57,419 bases of DNA from Paenibacillus lemnae. Lineage in GTDB: Bacteria; Bacillota; Bacilli; Paenibacillales; Paenibacillaceae. Both the position numbers and the translations under genes were made by a program. This document shows, piece by piece, positions 27,575-36,169 of the stretch (position 1 is the stretch's first letter; every line of letters starts with the position of its first letter). The notes under the pieces were generated by a model that was given only the letters and a program-made list of their open reading frames with translations, made no database searches and had not been told where the DNA came from. The stretch spans positions 1-57,419 of the forward strand of contig NZ_JABBPN010000023.1 in NCBI RefSeq assembly GCF_012933385.1, written 5' to 3'.

Positions 27575-27967
27575 TTAATTGGAGCGGCTTCTGTTAAACA
27601 GAGCATCCACAGACCATTTGCCAGCACCTGTGAAGATCAGGGAAACGGCCATAGCCATTAATGCAACATCAAGCTCGTATCCTCCCAGGAAACCAGCTGA
27701 ACTTTTAGCTGTAAAGACCGCTACCAGCAAAATCACAGTCACGATGATGGAAACAACCCGGGTACCTGCTCCAGCAATCAGCAGAATGCCGGCTGCCGTC
27801 TCAATCACGGCGACCACGCCAGCCATATAACCTGGAATCCCGATACTTTCGAAAAATCCGCTAATATTACTAATCCCGCTTTGAAATTTGTCCAGACCAT
27901 GGACTAGAAATATAATACCCAGCACCACCCGTAAAATGAGTACACCTAATGATACATTAGATTTCAT
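27575..27967 (-). CDS. DoxX family membrane protein
   Basis: A 130-residue protein with four hydrophobic segments and the DoxX signature RVVLGIIFLVHGLDKF, then FFESIGIPGYMAGVVAVIETAAGILLI. DoxX-like proteins are small redox-linked membrane proteins, and the exact activity is not known for this branch. The start has AAGGAGGC. It is separated by about 100 nt from the preceding minus-strand gene. Confidence 0.87.
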   Translation of the reverse strand: MKSNVSLGVLILRVVLGIIFLVHGLDKFQSGISNISGFFESIGIPGYMAGVVAVIETAAGILLIAGAGTRVVSIIVTVILLVAVFTAKSSAGFLGGYELDVALMAMAVSLIFTGAGKWSVDALFNRSRSN

Positions 27968-28201
27968 GTTAAAAAGCCTCCTTCAGATCATTTAAGTTAA
28001 TAACTAACTTTAATATAGTCAAAACTCATTTCTGAATAATAACTGTATTGCTTAAATAAGTCAAGTATCTATATTTTCAATAGTTAACATTATGAAGATA
28101 AATAGGCAGGTCTTGATCAGCGTTCGTGATATTTGCGGATGTCCCCTTTCTGCGAGGAAGAATAAGATGAAAAGAATTCAGAAGGGGAGGTGTATTTTAA
28201 C

Positions 28202-28528
28202 TTGCACATGATCAGTCCTTTAAATGCGGACGGCTGCCGTCCTTACGTCGGTCAACATGTCTGCGCAGTGCTACATGATGGAACAGAGGTAGTTGGTACT
28301 TTACAAAGCGTGGACCAGAAAGGGCTGTTTTTTGAACCGGTCCAGGGAGAAGTGAACATTCTCTCTAAAGCGGGAGCAAAAGGCAAGAAAAACATGCCAA
28401 AAGGAAACAATGTTAAAACATCTTCATGGGGATACAACTATGGACCCGGGTACCCAAATCCTTATAGAGGTCTGTTAGCATGGGAAGCCGTTGCATTTCT
28501 GCTTCTTGTTCCGCTCTTGTTTATCTGA
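28202..28528 (+). CDS. small membrane-anchored protein with an SH3/LSM-like N-terminus
   Basis: About 108 residues. The N-terminal 50 residues resemble an SH3/LSM-like barrel (YVGQHVCAVLHDGTEVVGTL, then FFEPVQGEV). A Gly/Tyr/Pro-rich linker follows (YNYGPGYPNPYRG), and a single C-terminal transmembrane helix ends the protein (WEAVAFLLLVPLLFI). No function is known to me. AAGGGGAGG at 28182-28190 overlaps a GTG in frame (28190), so TTG 28202 is the preferred start; ATG 28208 is possible. Confidence 0.62.
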   Translation: MHMISPLNADGCRPYVGQHVCAVLHDGTEVVGTLQSVDQKGLFFEPVQGEVNILSKAGAKGKKNMPKGNNVKTSSWGYNYGPGYPNPYRGLLAWEAVAFLLLVPLLFI

Positions 28529-28541
28529 ATACAGGTCAAAT

Positions 28542-28582
28542 CAACAAGCCCCTGAAGCTGATGATCACAGACCAGGGGTTTA
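28542..28582 (+). terminator. terminator after the small membrane protein
   Basis: AAGCCCCTG pairs with CAGGGGTTT across a loop containing a short internal palindrome (GATGATC). Confidence 0.7.
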
Positions 28583-28815
28583 TTTATGGCATGATATCAT
28601 GTCAGGTAAAATGTAACTATACAGTAGAGGAGAGCTAGCCCTTTGTACCGAAACAATTAGAACAAAAGATTCATTGTGATGTAACCTTATTTAATTCTAG
28701 AATAGAAATATGTGGTATGTCCGATTTATTTCAGGGTAAATACATGGTGATCTCACATTGCTGTGCATGTTTTTATACCCTGATGATTCATTTCTACCAA
28801 AGGAGCGTTGTAGTG

Positions 28816-29700
28816 ATGTCCAATCGAATTTTAATAACTCCAGAGCAATTAGATCAGGTCTCCTCCCAATTTTCTCAGTCTGGACAGCAGAGCAGGGAAA
28901 TTGTCCGCCGACTGGAATCCAGTATGATGGGGATGGAAGGTCAATGGGAAGGTATGACCCGTGAGCGGTTTTATGGGGATTATCAGCAGGCACGGATGAC
29001 AATGAATAAATTTGTAGAGTGCCTACATAGTGTGTCTACTGAATTGAAGCAGATCTCGGTGAAATTTCGTACGACGGATCAATCGTCCTCGGGTAACGTT
29101 ATGGGACCTGGTATGATGGCAGCATCTGCAGCCGCGACCGCAGGGGGGATAGGCGGCATGGCAGCAGGCGCAGCAGCTGCTGCATCAGGCGGCACAGGAG
29201 CTTCCGCAGCAGCTATGCGCAGTACGTCAGCAGCGGCCTCAACCAGTGATGATAAGAGCATCATCGATAAAATGATTGATGGTGTGTCGGTTGAGGGCAG
29301 TGTCATCGAAGAGCGGGAAGGCGGCTGGTATGGAAAAGTACTTACCGGTAATGCAGAAGCAGGCCTTACAAGCGGAGCATCCGCAGGGGGTGCTGTGATT
29401 GAAGCCGGATATGAGAATGAGCATGTGCAGGGATCTGTAAGCCTGATTGATGCTGAACTTGGAGCTCAAGTCAAGGATGGTAACCTGGAGGTGGCTGCTG
29501 AAGCAACGCTGAACAAATACGAAGGCGGCGTGAACATTCCGCTCCCGTGGACTGACAAGGAGCTGCATCTTGGCGGATCAGCATCTCTTGGGGTTGCGGG
29601 CGGCTCTGCTGAAATTGGCAAGGACGGAGTCAAATTCCATCTGCCCCTTGGACCAGGTGTCAGCCTCTTTGGCTTAGGCGGCGGAGTCTCGGTTAAGTAG
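28816..29700 (+). CDS. WXG100-like type VII secretion substrate
   Basis: A protein of 294 residues. The N-terminal helical hairpin of about 95 residues has WEGM in the turn (MGMEGQWEGMTRERF) and matches WXG100/ESX proteins. An Ala/Gly/Met-rich linker follows (about 100-150). The C-terminal about 140 residues alternate Gly with hydrophobic residues (LGGSASLGVAGGSAE and FGLGGGVSVK). No nuclease or NADase motif is seen, so it could be a membrane-active or structural domain. ATG 28816 follows AAAGGAGCG; the longer frame is rejected. It is first in a three-gene cluster. Confidence 0.78.
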   Translation: MSNRILITPEQLDQVSSQFSQSGQQSREIVRRLESSMMGMEGQWEGMTRERFYGDYQQARMTMNKFVECLHSVSTELKQISVKFRTTDQSSSGNVMGPGMMAASAAATAGGIGGMAAGAAAAASGGTGASAAAMRSTSAAASTSDDKSIIDKMIDGVSVEGSVIEEREGGWYGKVLTGNAEAGLTSGASAGGAVIEAGYENEHVQGSVSLIDAELGAQVKDGNLEVAAEATLNKYEGGVNIPLPWTDKELHLGGSASLGVAGGSAEIGKDGVKFHLPLGPGVSLFGLGGGVSVK

Positions 29701-29718
29701 CATAAGGGAGGTTAGACC

Positions 29719-29919
29719 GTGCAAGGGAACAGCAAGAAGTTCAAACAGATTATGACCGCGATTGCGGTCATTGGAGTACTCGGTACGGTCATTCCTAACT
29801 TGATCGATTCCGATATGCCTCCATCAGAGAAAGCGGTAATATGTACAGCCTATTTGATATTCATACCTTTGGTTACAGCGGCCATTTACTGGGTCGGTAA
29901 AAAAATGATGAAGGGATGA
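29719..29919 (+). CDS. small two-helix membrane protein
   Basis: A 66-residue protein with two transmembrane helices (MTAIAVIGVLGTVIPNLI and AVICTAYLIFIPLVTAAIYW). The GTG start is preceded by AAGGGAGG. Its place between the WXG100-like and DUF4176 genes suggests an immunity or accessory role, which is inference. Confidence 0.7.
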   Translation: MQGNSKKFKQIMTAIAVIGVLGTVIPNLIDSDMPPSEKAVICTAYLIFIPLVTAAIYWVGKKMMKG

Positions 29920-29925
29920 TATGAT

Positions 29926-30228
29926 ATGGAACAGATCCAAGAGGAACTGCTGCCTATCGGTTCCGTAGTGACATTTAAAGATTGGAATCAAACACTCATG
30001 ATTTATGGCCGTATGCAGAATGACTCCAAGAACGGGAAACGCTGGGACTATGTAGCTTGTTTTTATCCCCACGGCAATATTAATGCGGAGTCCAATGTTT
30101 TTTTCAATCATAAGGATATCTCGAAGGTTGTATTTAAAGGGTATGTGAATGAAGAAGAACACAAGTTTCGGGAACTGCTTCTGGAGGGCATTGCAAAAGC
30201 AGACGAAGCTGCAGCTAATGTAAAATAA
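29926..30228 (+). CDS. DUF4176-like protein
   Basis: A 100-residue cytoplasmic protein opening with LLPIGSVVTFKDWNQTLMIYGR, the signature of DUF4176, a small family found in Firmicute type VII secretion loci. The tail is a charged helix. It begins seven nt after the membrane protein gene, with AAGGGATGA as ribosome binding site, so the three genes form one unit. It may be a chaperone or immunity protein for the WXG100-like product; that role is inferred from context only. Confidence 0.78.
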   Translation: MEQIQEELLPIGSVVTFKDWNQTLMIYGRMQNDSKNGKRWDYVACFYPHGNINAESNVFFNHKDISKVVFKGYVNEEEHKFRELLLEGIAKADEAAANVK

Positions 30229-30236
30229 TATTTGAA

Positions 30237-30283
30237 CGAAACTGTTTTTGAGACGGTGTGGAGCCTCGAAAACAGTTTTTTTA
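30237..30283 (+). terminator. terminator after the type VII cluster
   Basis: GAAACTGTTTTTGAG pairs with CTCGAAAACAGTTTT and is followed by seven or more T. Confidence 0.85.
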
Positions 30284-30306
30284 TTTTTCATATCATTAAT
30301 TATATC

Positions 30307-30346
30307 AAAACAAAACCAAAACAAAACCGAAACAAAACCGAAACAA
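30307..30346 (+). repeat. 11-bp A/C-rich direct repeats, candidate DeoR operator array
   Basis: Three and a half tandem copies of AAAACAAAACC / GAAACAAAACC (period 11) lie just upstream of the rhaEW promoter. DeoR-family repressors commonly bind repeated GAAAC/AAAAC half-sites, and a DeoR-type gene lies in this operon. Confidence 0.5.
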
Positions 30347-30356
30347 GTATAAATAA

Positions 30357-30388
30357 ATGTTTTCAAACATAAACGGGCGTGTTATGAT
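30357..30388 (+). promoter_or_regulatory. promoter region of the rha operon
   Basis: TATGAT (30383-30388) serves as a -10 box. A 6+2+6 palindrome ATGTTT-TC-AAACAT (30357-30370) overlaps the expected -35 position. It lies directly 3' to the 11-bp repeats. Confidence 0.45.
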
Positions 30389-30425
30389 TTTAATAGACAG
30401 ACAAATTGAGAGGAGATCATTACAC

Positions 30426-32495
30426 ATGGTTCAAAGCTTATGGGATCAATCTAAAGGGAATCAAGCAGAGCGTACATTAGATGAACTGGTATACCGTTCC
30501 AACATTATTGGGGCTGACCGCAGGGTGTGCAACTGGGGAGGCGGCAATACATCCAGCAAGACAGTTGTGAAAGACTTCCGCGGCAGAGACGTCGAAGTCA
30601 TGTATGTGAAAGGCAGCGGATCTGACCTGGCCAGCATGAAGGCTTCTAATTTCACAGGCCTTCGGATGGAAGATATTCGCCCGCTGTTTGAACGTGAATC
30701 CATGCCTGACGAGGAAATGGTTGCCTATTTGGCACAGTGCATGATTGATGCCAAGGATCCGAGAGCTTCTATTGAAACCCTGCTTCATGCATTCCTTCCA
30801 TTCAAACATGTGGATCATACTCACCCGGATGCAATCATCAGCTTATGTTGTGCTGACAACGGCAAAGAGCTGGCTAAAGAAATTTTCGGTGACCGCTTTG
30901 TATGGGTTCCTTATGTAAGACCTGGATTCACCCTGTCCAAAATGATTGCCGAGGGCGTCCTGAACAACCCTAAAGCGGAACTCGTGCTTATGGAGAAGCA
31001 TGGACTTGTCACTTGGGGAGATACGTCGGAAGCATGTTATGCTCAGACCATCAAGATCATTAGTGAAGCCGAACGTTTCATTGAAGACAGAGTGAACGAA
31101 GAGTCACTGTTTGGAGGCGTTAAACATCAGGCACTGTCCTCTGAACAACGCCGCAGTATCGCATCTGCTGTTATGCCGGCCATTCGGGGAGCCGTTAGTG
31201 ACTCCAAGAAAATGATCCTGTCCTTTGATGATCAGGATGATGTACTGGCATTTGTTGGCGGAAAAGACTCACCGGAGCTGTCTCAGGTCGGAGCGGCTTG
31301 CCCGGATCACCTGGTACATACCAAGATGGTTCCGCTGTTCATCGACTGGACACCGAATGCGGATGACATTGAAGGCCTGAAGGTCAAGCTGCAGGAAGGC
31401 ATTGCCGCTTATAAAAAGCAGTATGCGTCCTATTTCGAGCGCAATCATCATGATGGAGACGTGATGTTTGAAGCAGCACCTCGCGTGATCCTCATCCCGG
31501 GTATCGGAATGATCAATTCCGGGAAGAGCTGGGCCATGTCTCAGGTTAGCGGCGCTCTTTATCACCGTGCCATTGCGGTAATGCGTGGAGCGACAGCACT
31601 TGGACAATTCGTGTCGTTGACCGAGAATGAATCCTACAATGTAGAATACTGGCCGCTGGAGCTTTATAAGCTGTCTCTTGCACCAGCCGAAGCGGAATTC
31701 TCGCGCAAAGTGGCTTTTATTACTGGCGGTGCCGGTGGCATTGGCAGTGAAACCGCTAGACGTTTTGTAGAAGAGGGTGCACATGTTGTCCTGGCAGATC
31801 TGAATTTGGAAGGTGCTCAGAAGGTAGCTGCCGAGATCAACACCAAATACGGCGAGAATCGTGCATTTGCAGTTAAAATGGATGTTACGGATGAGGAAGC
31901 TGTACGTCAGGCTTACAAAGACACTTCCCTTATGTACGGTGGCGTTGATATCATCGTCAATAATGCAGGCCTTGCTACTTCCAGTCCATTCGAAGAAACT
32001 TCGCTGAAAGAATGGAATTTGAATATGAATGTACTGGGTACCGGATATTTCCTCGTAGCCCGTGAAGCGTTCAAAATCATGAAGGAGCAGAGTGTGGGAG
32101 GCAGCATGGTGTTCGTAGGATCGAAAAACTCAGTATACGCTGGCAAGAATGCAAGTGCATACAGTTCGGCCAAAGCACTTGAAGCCCATCTCGCTCGTTG
32201 TATTGCTGCAGAGGGCGGACAGTATGGCATTCGCGTAAATACGGTTCTTCCTGACGCTATTCTTCAAGGCTCTGCAATCTGGAATTCGAATTGGCGTAAT
32301 GAACGTGCTGCAGCATATGGTATTGAACCGGATCAGCTGGAAGATTACTACCGTAAACGTACAACCCTGCTGGTTAACATCTATCCTAGGGATATTGCTG
32401 AAGGCATTGCCTTTTTCGCTTCTTCGAAGGCGGAGAAAACAACCGGGTGCATGCTGACGATTGACGGTGGAGTTCCTGCGGCATTTACTCGTTAA
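30426..32495 (+). CDS. rhaEW: bifunctional rhamnulose-1-phosphate aldolase / L-lactaldehyde dehydrogenase
   Basis: A cytosolic fusion of 689 residues. The N-terminal class II aldolase part (about 1-430) carries the metal site HTHPD near 131 and LMEKHGLVTWGD near 190. The C-terminal short-chain dehydrogenase part has FITGGAGGIGSE near 435 and the catalytic Tyr-x-x-x-Lys as AYSSAK near 580. It splits rhamnulose-1-phosphate into DHAP and L-lactaldehyde and oxidises the latter to lactate, like B. subtilis RhaEW (YuxG). ATG 30426 follows GAGAGGAG. It heads the rhamnose-lactate operon. Confidence 0.92.
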   Translation: MVQSLWDQSKGNQAERTLDELVYRSNIIGADRRVCNWGGGNTSSKTVVKDFRGRDVEVMYVKGSGSDLASMKASNFTGLRMEDIRPLFERESMPDEEMVAYLAQCMIDAKDPRASIETLLHAFLPFKHVDHTHPDAIISLCCADNGKELAKEIFGDRFVWVPYVRPGFTLSKMIAEGVLNNPKAELVLMEKHGLVTWGDTSEACYAQTIKIISEAERFIEDRVNEESLFGGVKHQALSSEQRRSIASAVMPAIRGAVSDSKKMILSFDDQDDVLAFVGGKDSPELSQVGAACPDHLVHTKMVPLFIDWTPNADDIEGLKVKLQEGIAAYKKQYASYFERNHHDGDVMFEAAPRVILIPGIGMINSGKSWAMSQVSGALYHRAIAVMRGATALGQFVSLTENESYNVEYWPLELYKLSLAPAEAEFSRKVAFITGGAGGIGSETARRFVEEGAHVVLADLNLEGAQKVAAEINTKYGENRAFAVKMDVTDEEAVRQAYKDTSLMYGGVDIIVNNAGLATSSPFEETSLKEWNLNMNVLGTGYFLVAREAFKIMKEQSVGGSMVFVGSKNSVYAGKNASAYSSAKALEAHLARCIAAEGGQYGIRVNTVLPDAILQGSAIWNSNWRNERAAAYGIEPDQLEDYYRKRTTLLVNIYPRDIAEGIAFFASSKAEKTTGCMLTIDGGVPAAFTR

Positions 32496-32530
32496 TAACC
32501 TTATCTGAGCATTGTCCTGAAAAATATACA

Positions 32531-32575
32531 AGAGACGCTGCGAACAGCTTTTACTGGTTTAAGGCGTCTCTTTTT
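32531..32575 (+). terminator. intra-operon terminator-like hairpin before rhaA
   Basis: AGAGACGC (32531-32538) pairs with GCGTCTCT (32564-32571), followed by five T, directly before the AGGAGG of rhaA. Confidence 0.65.
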
Positions 32576-32588
32576 AGGAGGAAAAAGT

Positions 32589-33851
32589 ATGCAAAGTGAA
32601 GTTGCTCAAAGTTATGAAGAGGCCAAAAAGCTGTACGCCCGTCATGGGATCAACACCGACGATGTACTTCAGAAATTGGAACAGGTTAAAATCTCCATGC
32701 ACTGCTGGCAGGGAGATGACGTGCAGGGCTTTTTGTTCAAAGATCAGGAATTAAGCGGAGGGATATCGGTAACCGGTCAGTACCCGGGTGCAGCCCGAAC
32801 CGCAGATGAACTTCGATCCGATATTGAGAAAGCGTTCTCACTCATTCCGGGGAAACATAAAGTAAACCTGCATGCCATTTATGCAGATACAGAGGAAGAT
32901 GTGGACCTGGATCAGCTGGAGCCGAAGCATTTTCAAAACTGGGTAGACTGGGCCAAGGAGCAGGGACTCGGGCTTGATTTTAATCCAACCTGCTTTTCTC
33001 ATGAAAAAAGTAAGGATGGCTTCACGCTCAGTCACCCGGACCCGGAAGTCCGGCGTTTCTGGATTGATCATTGTAAGGCTTCCCGTAAAATCGGAGCCTA
33101 TTTCGGAGAACAGCTGGGTCAGACCTGTGTGACCAATATTTGGGTGCCCGACGGTTATAAGGATGTGCCTGTGGATCGTCTTGCACCGCGGCGACGTCTT
33201 AAGGAAGCACTGGATGATATTTTTGCGGAAGAGATTAATCCGGCGTTTAATCTGGATGCCGTGGAAAGCAAGCTGTTCGGGATCGGTTCGGAAGCGTATG
33301 TGGTCGGCTCCCATGAATTTTATATGGGATACGGAATCACCAATAACAAGCTGATCTGCCTGGACGCAGGACATTTCCATCCAATGGAAGGTATTGCAGG
33401 CAAGCTGTCTTCCCTGGCTTTGTTCACAGATGGTATACTGCTGCATGTCAGCCGGCCAATGCGCTGGGACAGTGATCATGTCGTGACCATGGATGATGAA
33501 TTGATTGAGATCGGACGGGAACTGGTTCGAAATGATCTGCTGGCAACGACCCATGTGGGCCTGGATTTCTTTGATGCCAGCATCAACCGGGTAGCTGCCT
33601 GGGTCATTGGCACACGCAATACCATCAAAGGCATTCTTAAAGCTATGCTGGAACCGACCGATTTATTAAAGTCTGCCGAGTTGGAAGGCGATTACACAAC
33701 ACGCCTGGCTCTATTGGAAGAATTCAAAAGCTATCCGTTCGGAGCGGTGTGGGATTATTATTGTGAGAAGAACGGGGTTCCCGTCCGTGAAGAGTGGCTT
33801 ACGGAAGTGAAAGCGTATGAAAAAGAGGTACTGCTGGAGCGGCAGGCATAA
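32589..33851 (+). CDS. rhaA: L-rhamnose isomerase
   Basis: A metal-dependent TIM-barrel isomerase converting L-rhamnose to L-rhamnulose. It has 420 residues, the usual length. Visible are DFNPTCFSHEKSKDGFTLSH near 135-155, the conserved WIPDG-like WVPDGYKD near 188, HEFYMGYG, and CLDAGHFHP near 258, which provides metal and substrate ligands. The strong AGGAGG lies eight nt before the ATG. It follows rhaEW after a partial terminator and is followed within 15 nt by rhaB. Confidence 0.95.
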   Translation: MQSEVAQSYEEAKKLYARHGINTDDVLQKLEQVKISMHCWQGDDVQGFLFKDQELSGGISVTGQYPGAARTADELRSDIEKAFSLIPGKHKVNLHAIYADTEEDVDLDQLEPKHFQNWVDWAKEQGLGLDFNPTCFSHEKSKDGFTLSHPDPEVRRFWIDHCKASRKIGAYFGEQLGQTCVTNIWVPDGYKDVPVDRLAPRRRLKEALDDIFAEEINPAFNLDAVESKLFGIGSEAYVVGSHEFYMGYGITNNKLICLDAGHFHPMEGIAGKLSSLALFTDGILLHVSRPMRWDSDHVVTMDDELIEIGRELVRNDLLATTHVGLDFFDASINRVAAWVIGTRNTIKGILKAMLEPTDLLKSAELEGDYTTRLALLEEFKSYPFGAVWDYYCEKNGVPVREEWLTEVKAYEKEVLLERQA

Positions 33852-33865
33852 ATGGAGCATCTGAT

Positions 33866-35341
33866 ATGAGTACAGCCATCGCTTTCGATCTTGGTGCCAG
33901 CAGCGGAAGAGCTCTGCTGGGGCGTCTGGATCATGGAGTCATGTCGGTTGAGGAGATACATCGATTCTCAAATGACCCTGTGCGGGTATCAAACCGCCTG
34001 CACTGGGATGTTCTAAGGTTGTTTCACGAAATCAAGCAGGGGCTGTTATCCGGAAAACAGAAATTCGGTACACCGGGATCCATCGGTATTGATTCCTGGG
34101 CTGTTGATTTCGGGCTGATTGGACAGGATGGGGAACTGCAGCGAAATCCTTACCATTATCGGGATATTCATACCGATGGGATTATGGAAGAGGTGCTGGA
34201 GAGTATTCCGGCTGCTGAAATTTTCAGCAAAACAGGGATTCAGTTTTTACCATTCAACACCATTTACCAGCTGGCTGCGCTGCGTAAATATCAGCCCGAA
34301 CTGCTGAACAGCGCAAGCCGGTTCTTGATGATACCCGACTTAATGCGTTATTTCCTGACTGGTGAACAGCTGGGTGAGTTCAGTAACGCGACGACCACAC
34401 AGCTGTATAATCCGATTCAGGCACAGTGGGATCAGGACCTCCTCCAGCGCCTGAATCTTCCCTCCGGGATCTGTCCTCCTGTGCTTCATCCGGGAGAAGA
34501 GGCAGGCAGACTGCGCGCTTCCATAAGAGAGGAATTGGGACTGGATGATATTCCCTTCTATACAGTTACAGAGCATGACACAGGCTCTGCGGTTGTGGCT
34601 GTCCCGGCTTTAGAACGAGATTTCGCTTATTTGAGCTGCGGTACATGGTCCCTTATGGGAACGGAAGTGGAGCAGCCGGTCATGCATGATCAGGCACGAG
34701 AACTCAATTTTACGAACGAGGGCGGTGCATACGGTACATTTCGGCTGCTCAAGAACATTATGGGACTGTGGATTCTCCAGGAAAGCCGCCGAAGCTGGGA
34801 GAAGAAGGGCCTTTTGTATTCTTTCCCTGAATTGGTTAATATGGCTGAAGAGGCTGCAGCGTTCAGAACGCTGATTGATCCTGATGATGATCTGTTTCTG
34901 CCGCCAGGTGATATGCCGGCCCGGATTCAGGATTATGCAGCTAAAACATCTCAGCCTGTCCCTCAGACACCTGGTGAGATCACCCGCTGCATACTGGAAA
35001 GTCTGGCGTTAAAGTACCGGATGGTTCTCGGCCATACGGAAATGCTGTCAGGTCGGTCCTTCCGTGGTCTGCATATGGTAGGCGGCGGAATCCAGAATGA
35101 GGTCCTATGTCAGTGGACAGCGAATGCTATTGGCAAACCCGTCTGGGCTGGACCAGCGGAAGGCAGTGCGATCGGCAACCTGGCGGTTCAGTTTATTGCG
35201 AGGGGAGAGCTCTCGGGTATAACAGAAGCCCGTCAGGTGATACGACAGTCTTTCGGGGTAAAGGTATTTGAACCGGATATGTACAGTATATGGGATGAAG
35301 CCTATGGGGCTTTCTGCCGGCTGCTGTCTTCCGAAGGATAA
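33866..35341 (+). CDS. rhaB: L-rhamnulokinase
   Basis: A FGGY-family sugar kinase of 491 residues that phosphorylates L-rhamnulose at O1. The N-terminal DLGASSGRAL phosphate loop is typical of RhaB. GIDSWAVDFGLI and HYRDIHTDG contact sugar. VTEHDTGSAVVAVPA and LSCGTWSLMG cover the C-lobe, and HMVGGGIQNEVLCQWTANA is the adenosine motif. It sits between rhaA and the regulator gene, with GGAG before the ATG. The paralogue in the fucose operon (47823-49334) is strongly similar. Confidence 0.94.
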   Translation: MSTAIAFDLGASSGRALLGRLDHGVMSVEEIHRFSNDPVRVSNRLHWDVLRLFHEIKQGLLSGKQKFGTPGSIGIDSWAVDFGLIGQDGELQRNPYHYRDIHTDGIMEEVLESIPAAEIFSKTGIQFLPFNTIYQLAALRKYQPELLNSASRFLMIPDLMRYFLTGEQLGEFSNATTTQLYNPIQAQWDQDLLQRLNLPSGICPPVLHPGEEAGRLRASIREELGLDDIPFYTVTEHDTGSAVVAVPALERDFAYLSCGTWSLMGTEVEQPVMHDQARELNFTNEGGAYGTFRLLKNIMGLWILQESRRSWEKKGLLYSFPELVNMAEEAAAFRTLIDPDDDLFLPPGDMPARIQDYAAKTSQPVPQTPGEITRCILESLALKYRMVLGHTEMLSGRSFRGLHMVGGGIQNEVLCQWTANAIGKPVWAGPAEGSAIGNLAVQFIARGELSGITEARQVIRQSFGVKVFEPDMYSIWDEAYGAFCRLLSSEG

Positions 35342-35368
35342 AATTGAACAGTAAGGGATGAAAAATAA

Positions 35369-36145
35369 ATGCTGGTTGCGGAACGTTACGAGAGGATTGT
35401 ACAGTTGGTCAATGAACGGGGAAGCATTCGGGTAACCGAATTAAGCGAGATTTGCGGAGTTACGGAAGAAACGATCCGTCGCGATCTCGATCGGCTGGAG
35501 CACTCCGGACGTCTGCGCCGTTCGCACGGCGGTGCTGTCAGTATAAAGGATCAGCTGAGCCCCGGACGTTCCCAGCCGGAGACGCCTTTTACGGAGAGAG
35601 AAGTAGCGAATGCTGCTGAAAAGCAGAGGATCGCCGAGGAAGCGGTTAAGCTGATTGAGCCCCATCAAAAAATACTTTTGGATGCTAGCACTACGGCCTG
35701 GTATATGGCGCGGCTCATTCCGGATTTTCCGTTAACTGTACTGACCAACTCTATTAAAGCTGCGGCCGAACTTGGCGGCAAGGAGAAAATCGAAGTCATT
35801 TCGACGGGGGGGATCATGGCTCACCGCTCCCTGTCCTTTGTCGGACCTCTGGCAGAGCGCTCGCTGGAGTCGTACTATGTTGATCAAGCCTTTCTTTCAT
35901 TTAAGGGTGTGCATCTTGAAAGAGGACTCAGCGAATCCAACGAGCTGCAGGCCAGAGTCAAGCATAAAATGGTTCATATCGCGGAACAGGTCGTTCTTCT
36001 CGCAGATGCCAGCAAGTTTGGTGTTCAGGCCTTCAAGCAGGTGGCTGATCTGAGCTGTGTCAACAAGCTCATCACCGATAACCGGTTGGAAGCCCATGAA
36101 CATCAAATATACAGACAACTTGGAATTGAGGTTATCACGGTATAA
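35369..36145 (+). CDS. DeoR-family regulator of rhamnose genes
   Basis: A repressor of 258 residues. The N-terminal DeoR helix-turn-helix spans RIVQLVNERGSIRVTELSE and TEETIRRDLDRLE. The C-terminal DeoR sensor domain carries DASTTAWYMARLI and VLTNSIKAAAEL, which typically bind a phosphosugar. Its position inside the operon makes autoregulation and response to rhamnose phosphate intermediates likely; the 11-bp repeats at 30307-30346 are its best candidate sites. The equivalent in B. subtilis is RhaR. The ribosome binding site is AAGGGATG. Confidence 0.88.
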   Translation: MLVAERYERIVQLVNERGSIRVTELSEICGVTEETIRRDLDRLEHSGRLRRSHGGAVSIKDQLSPGRSQPETPFTEREVANAAEKQRIAEEAVKLIEPHQKILLDASTTAWYMARLIPDFPLTVLTNSIKAAAELGGKEKIEVISTGGIMAHRSLSFVGPLAERSLESYYVDQAFLSFKGVHLERGLSESNELQARVKHKMVHIAEQVVLLADASKFGVQAFKQVADLSCVNKLITDNRLEAHEHQIYRQLGIEVITV

Positions 36146-36169
36146 GGAAAGATCAGGGGGGTGCAGCAC

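Noticed and set aside
30307..30346. Short tandem repeats as a CRISPR or satellite
   Set aside because: There are only three to four 11-bp units with no spacers; an operator array or slippage is more likely.
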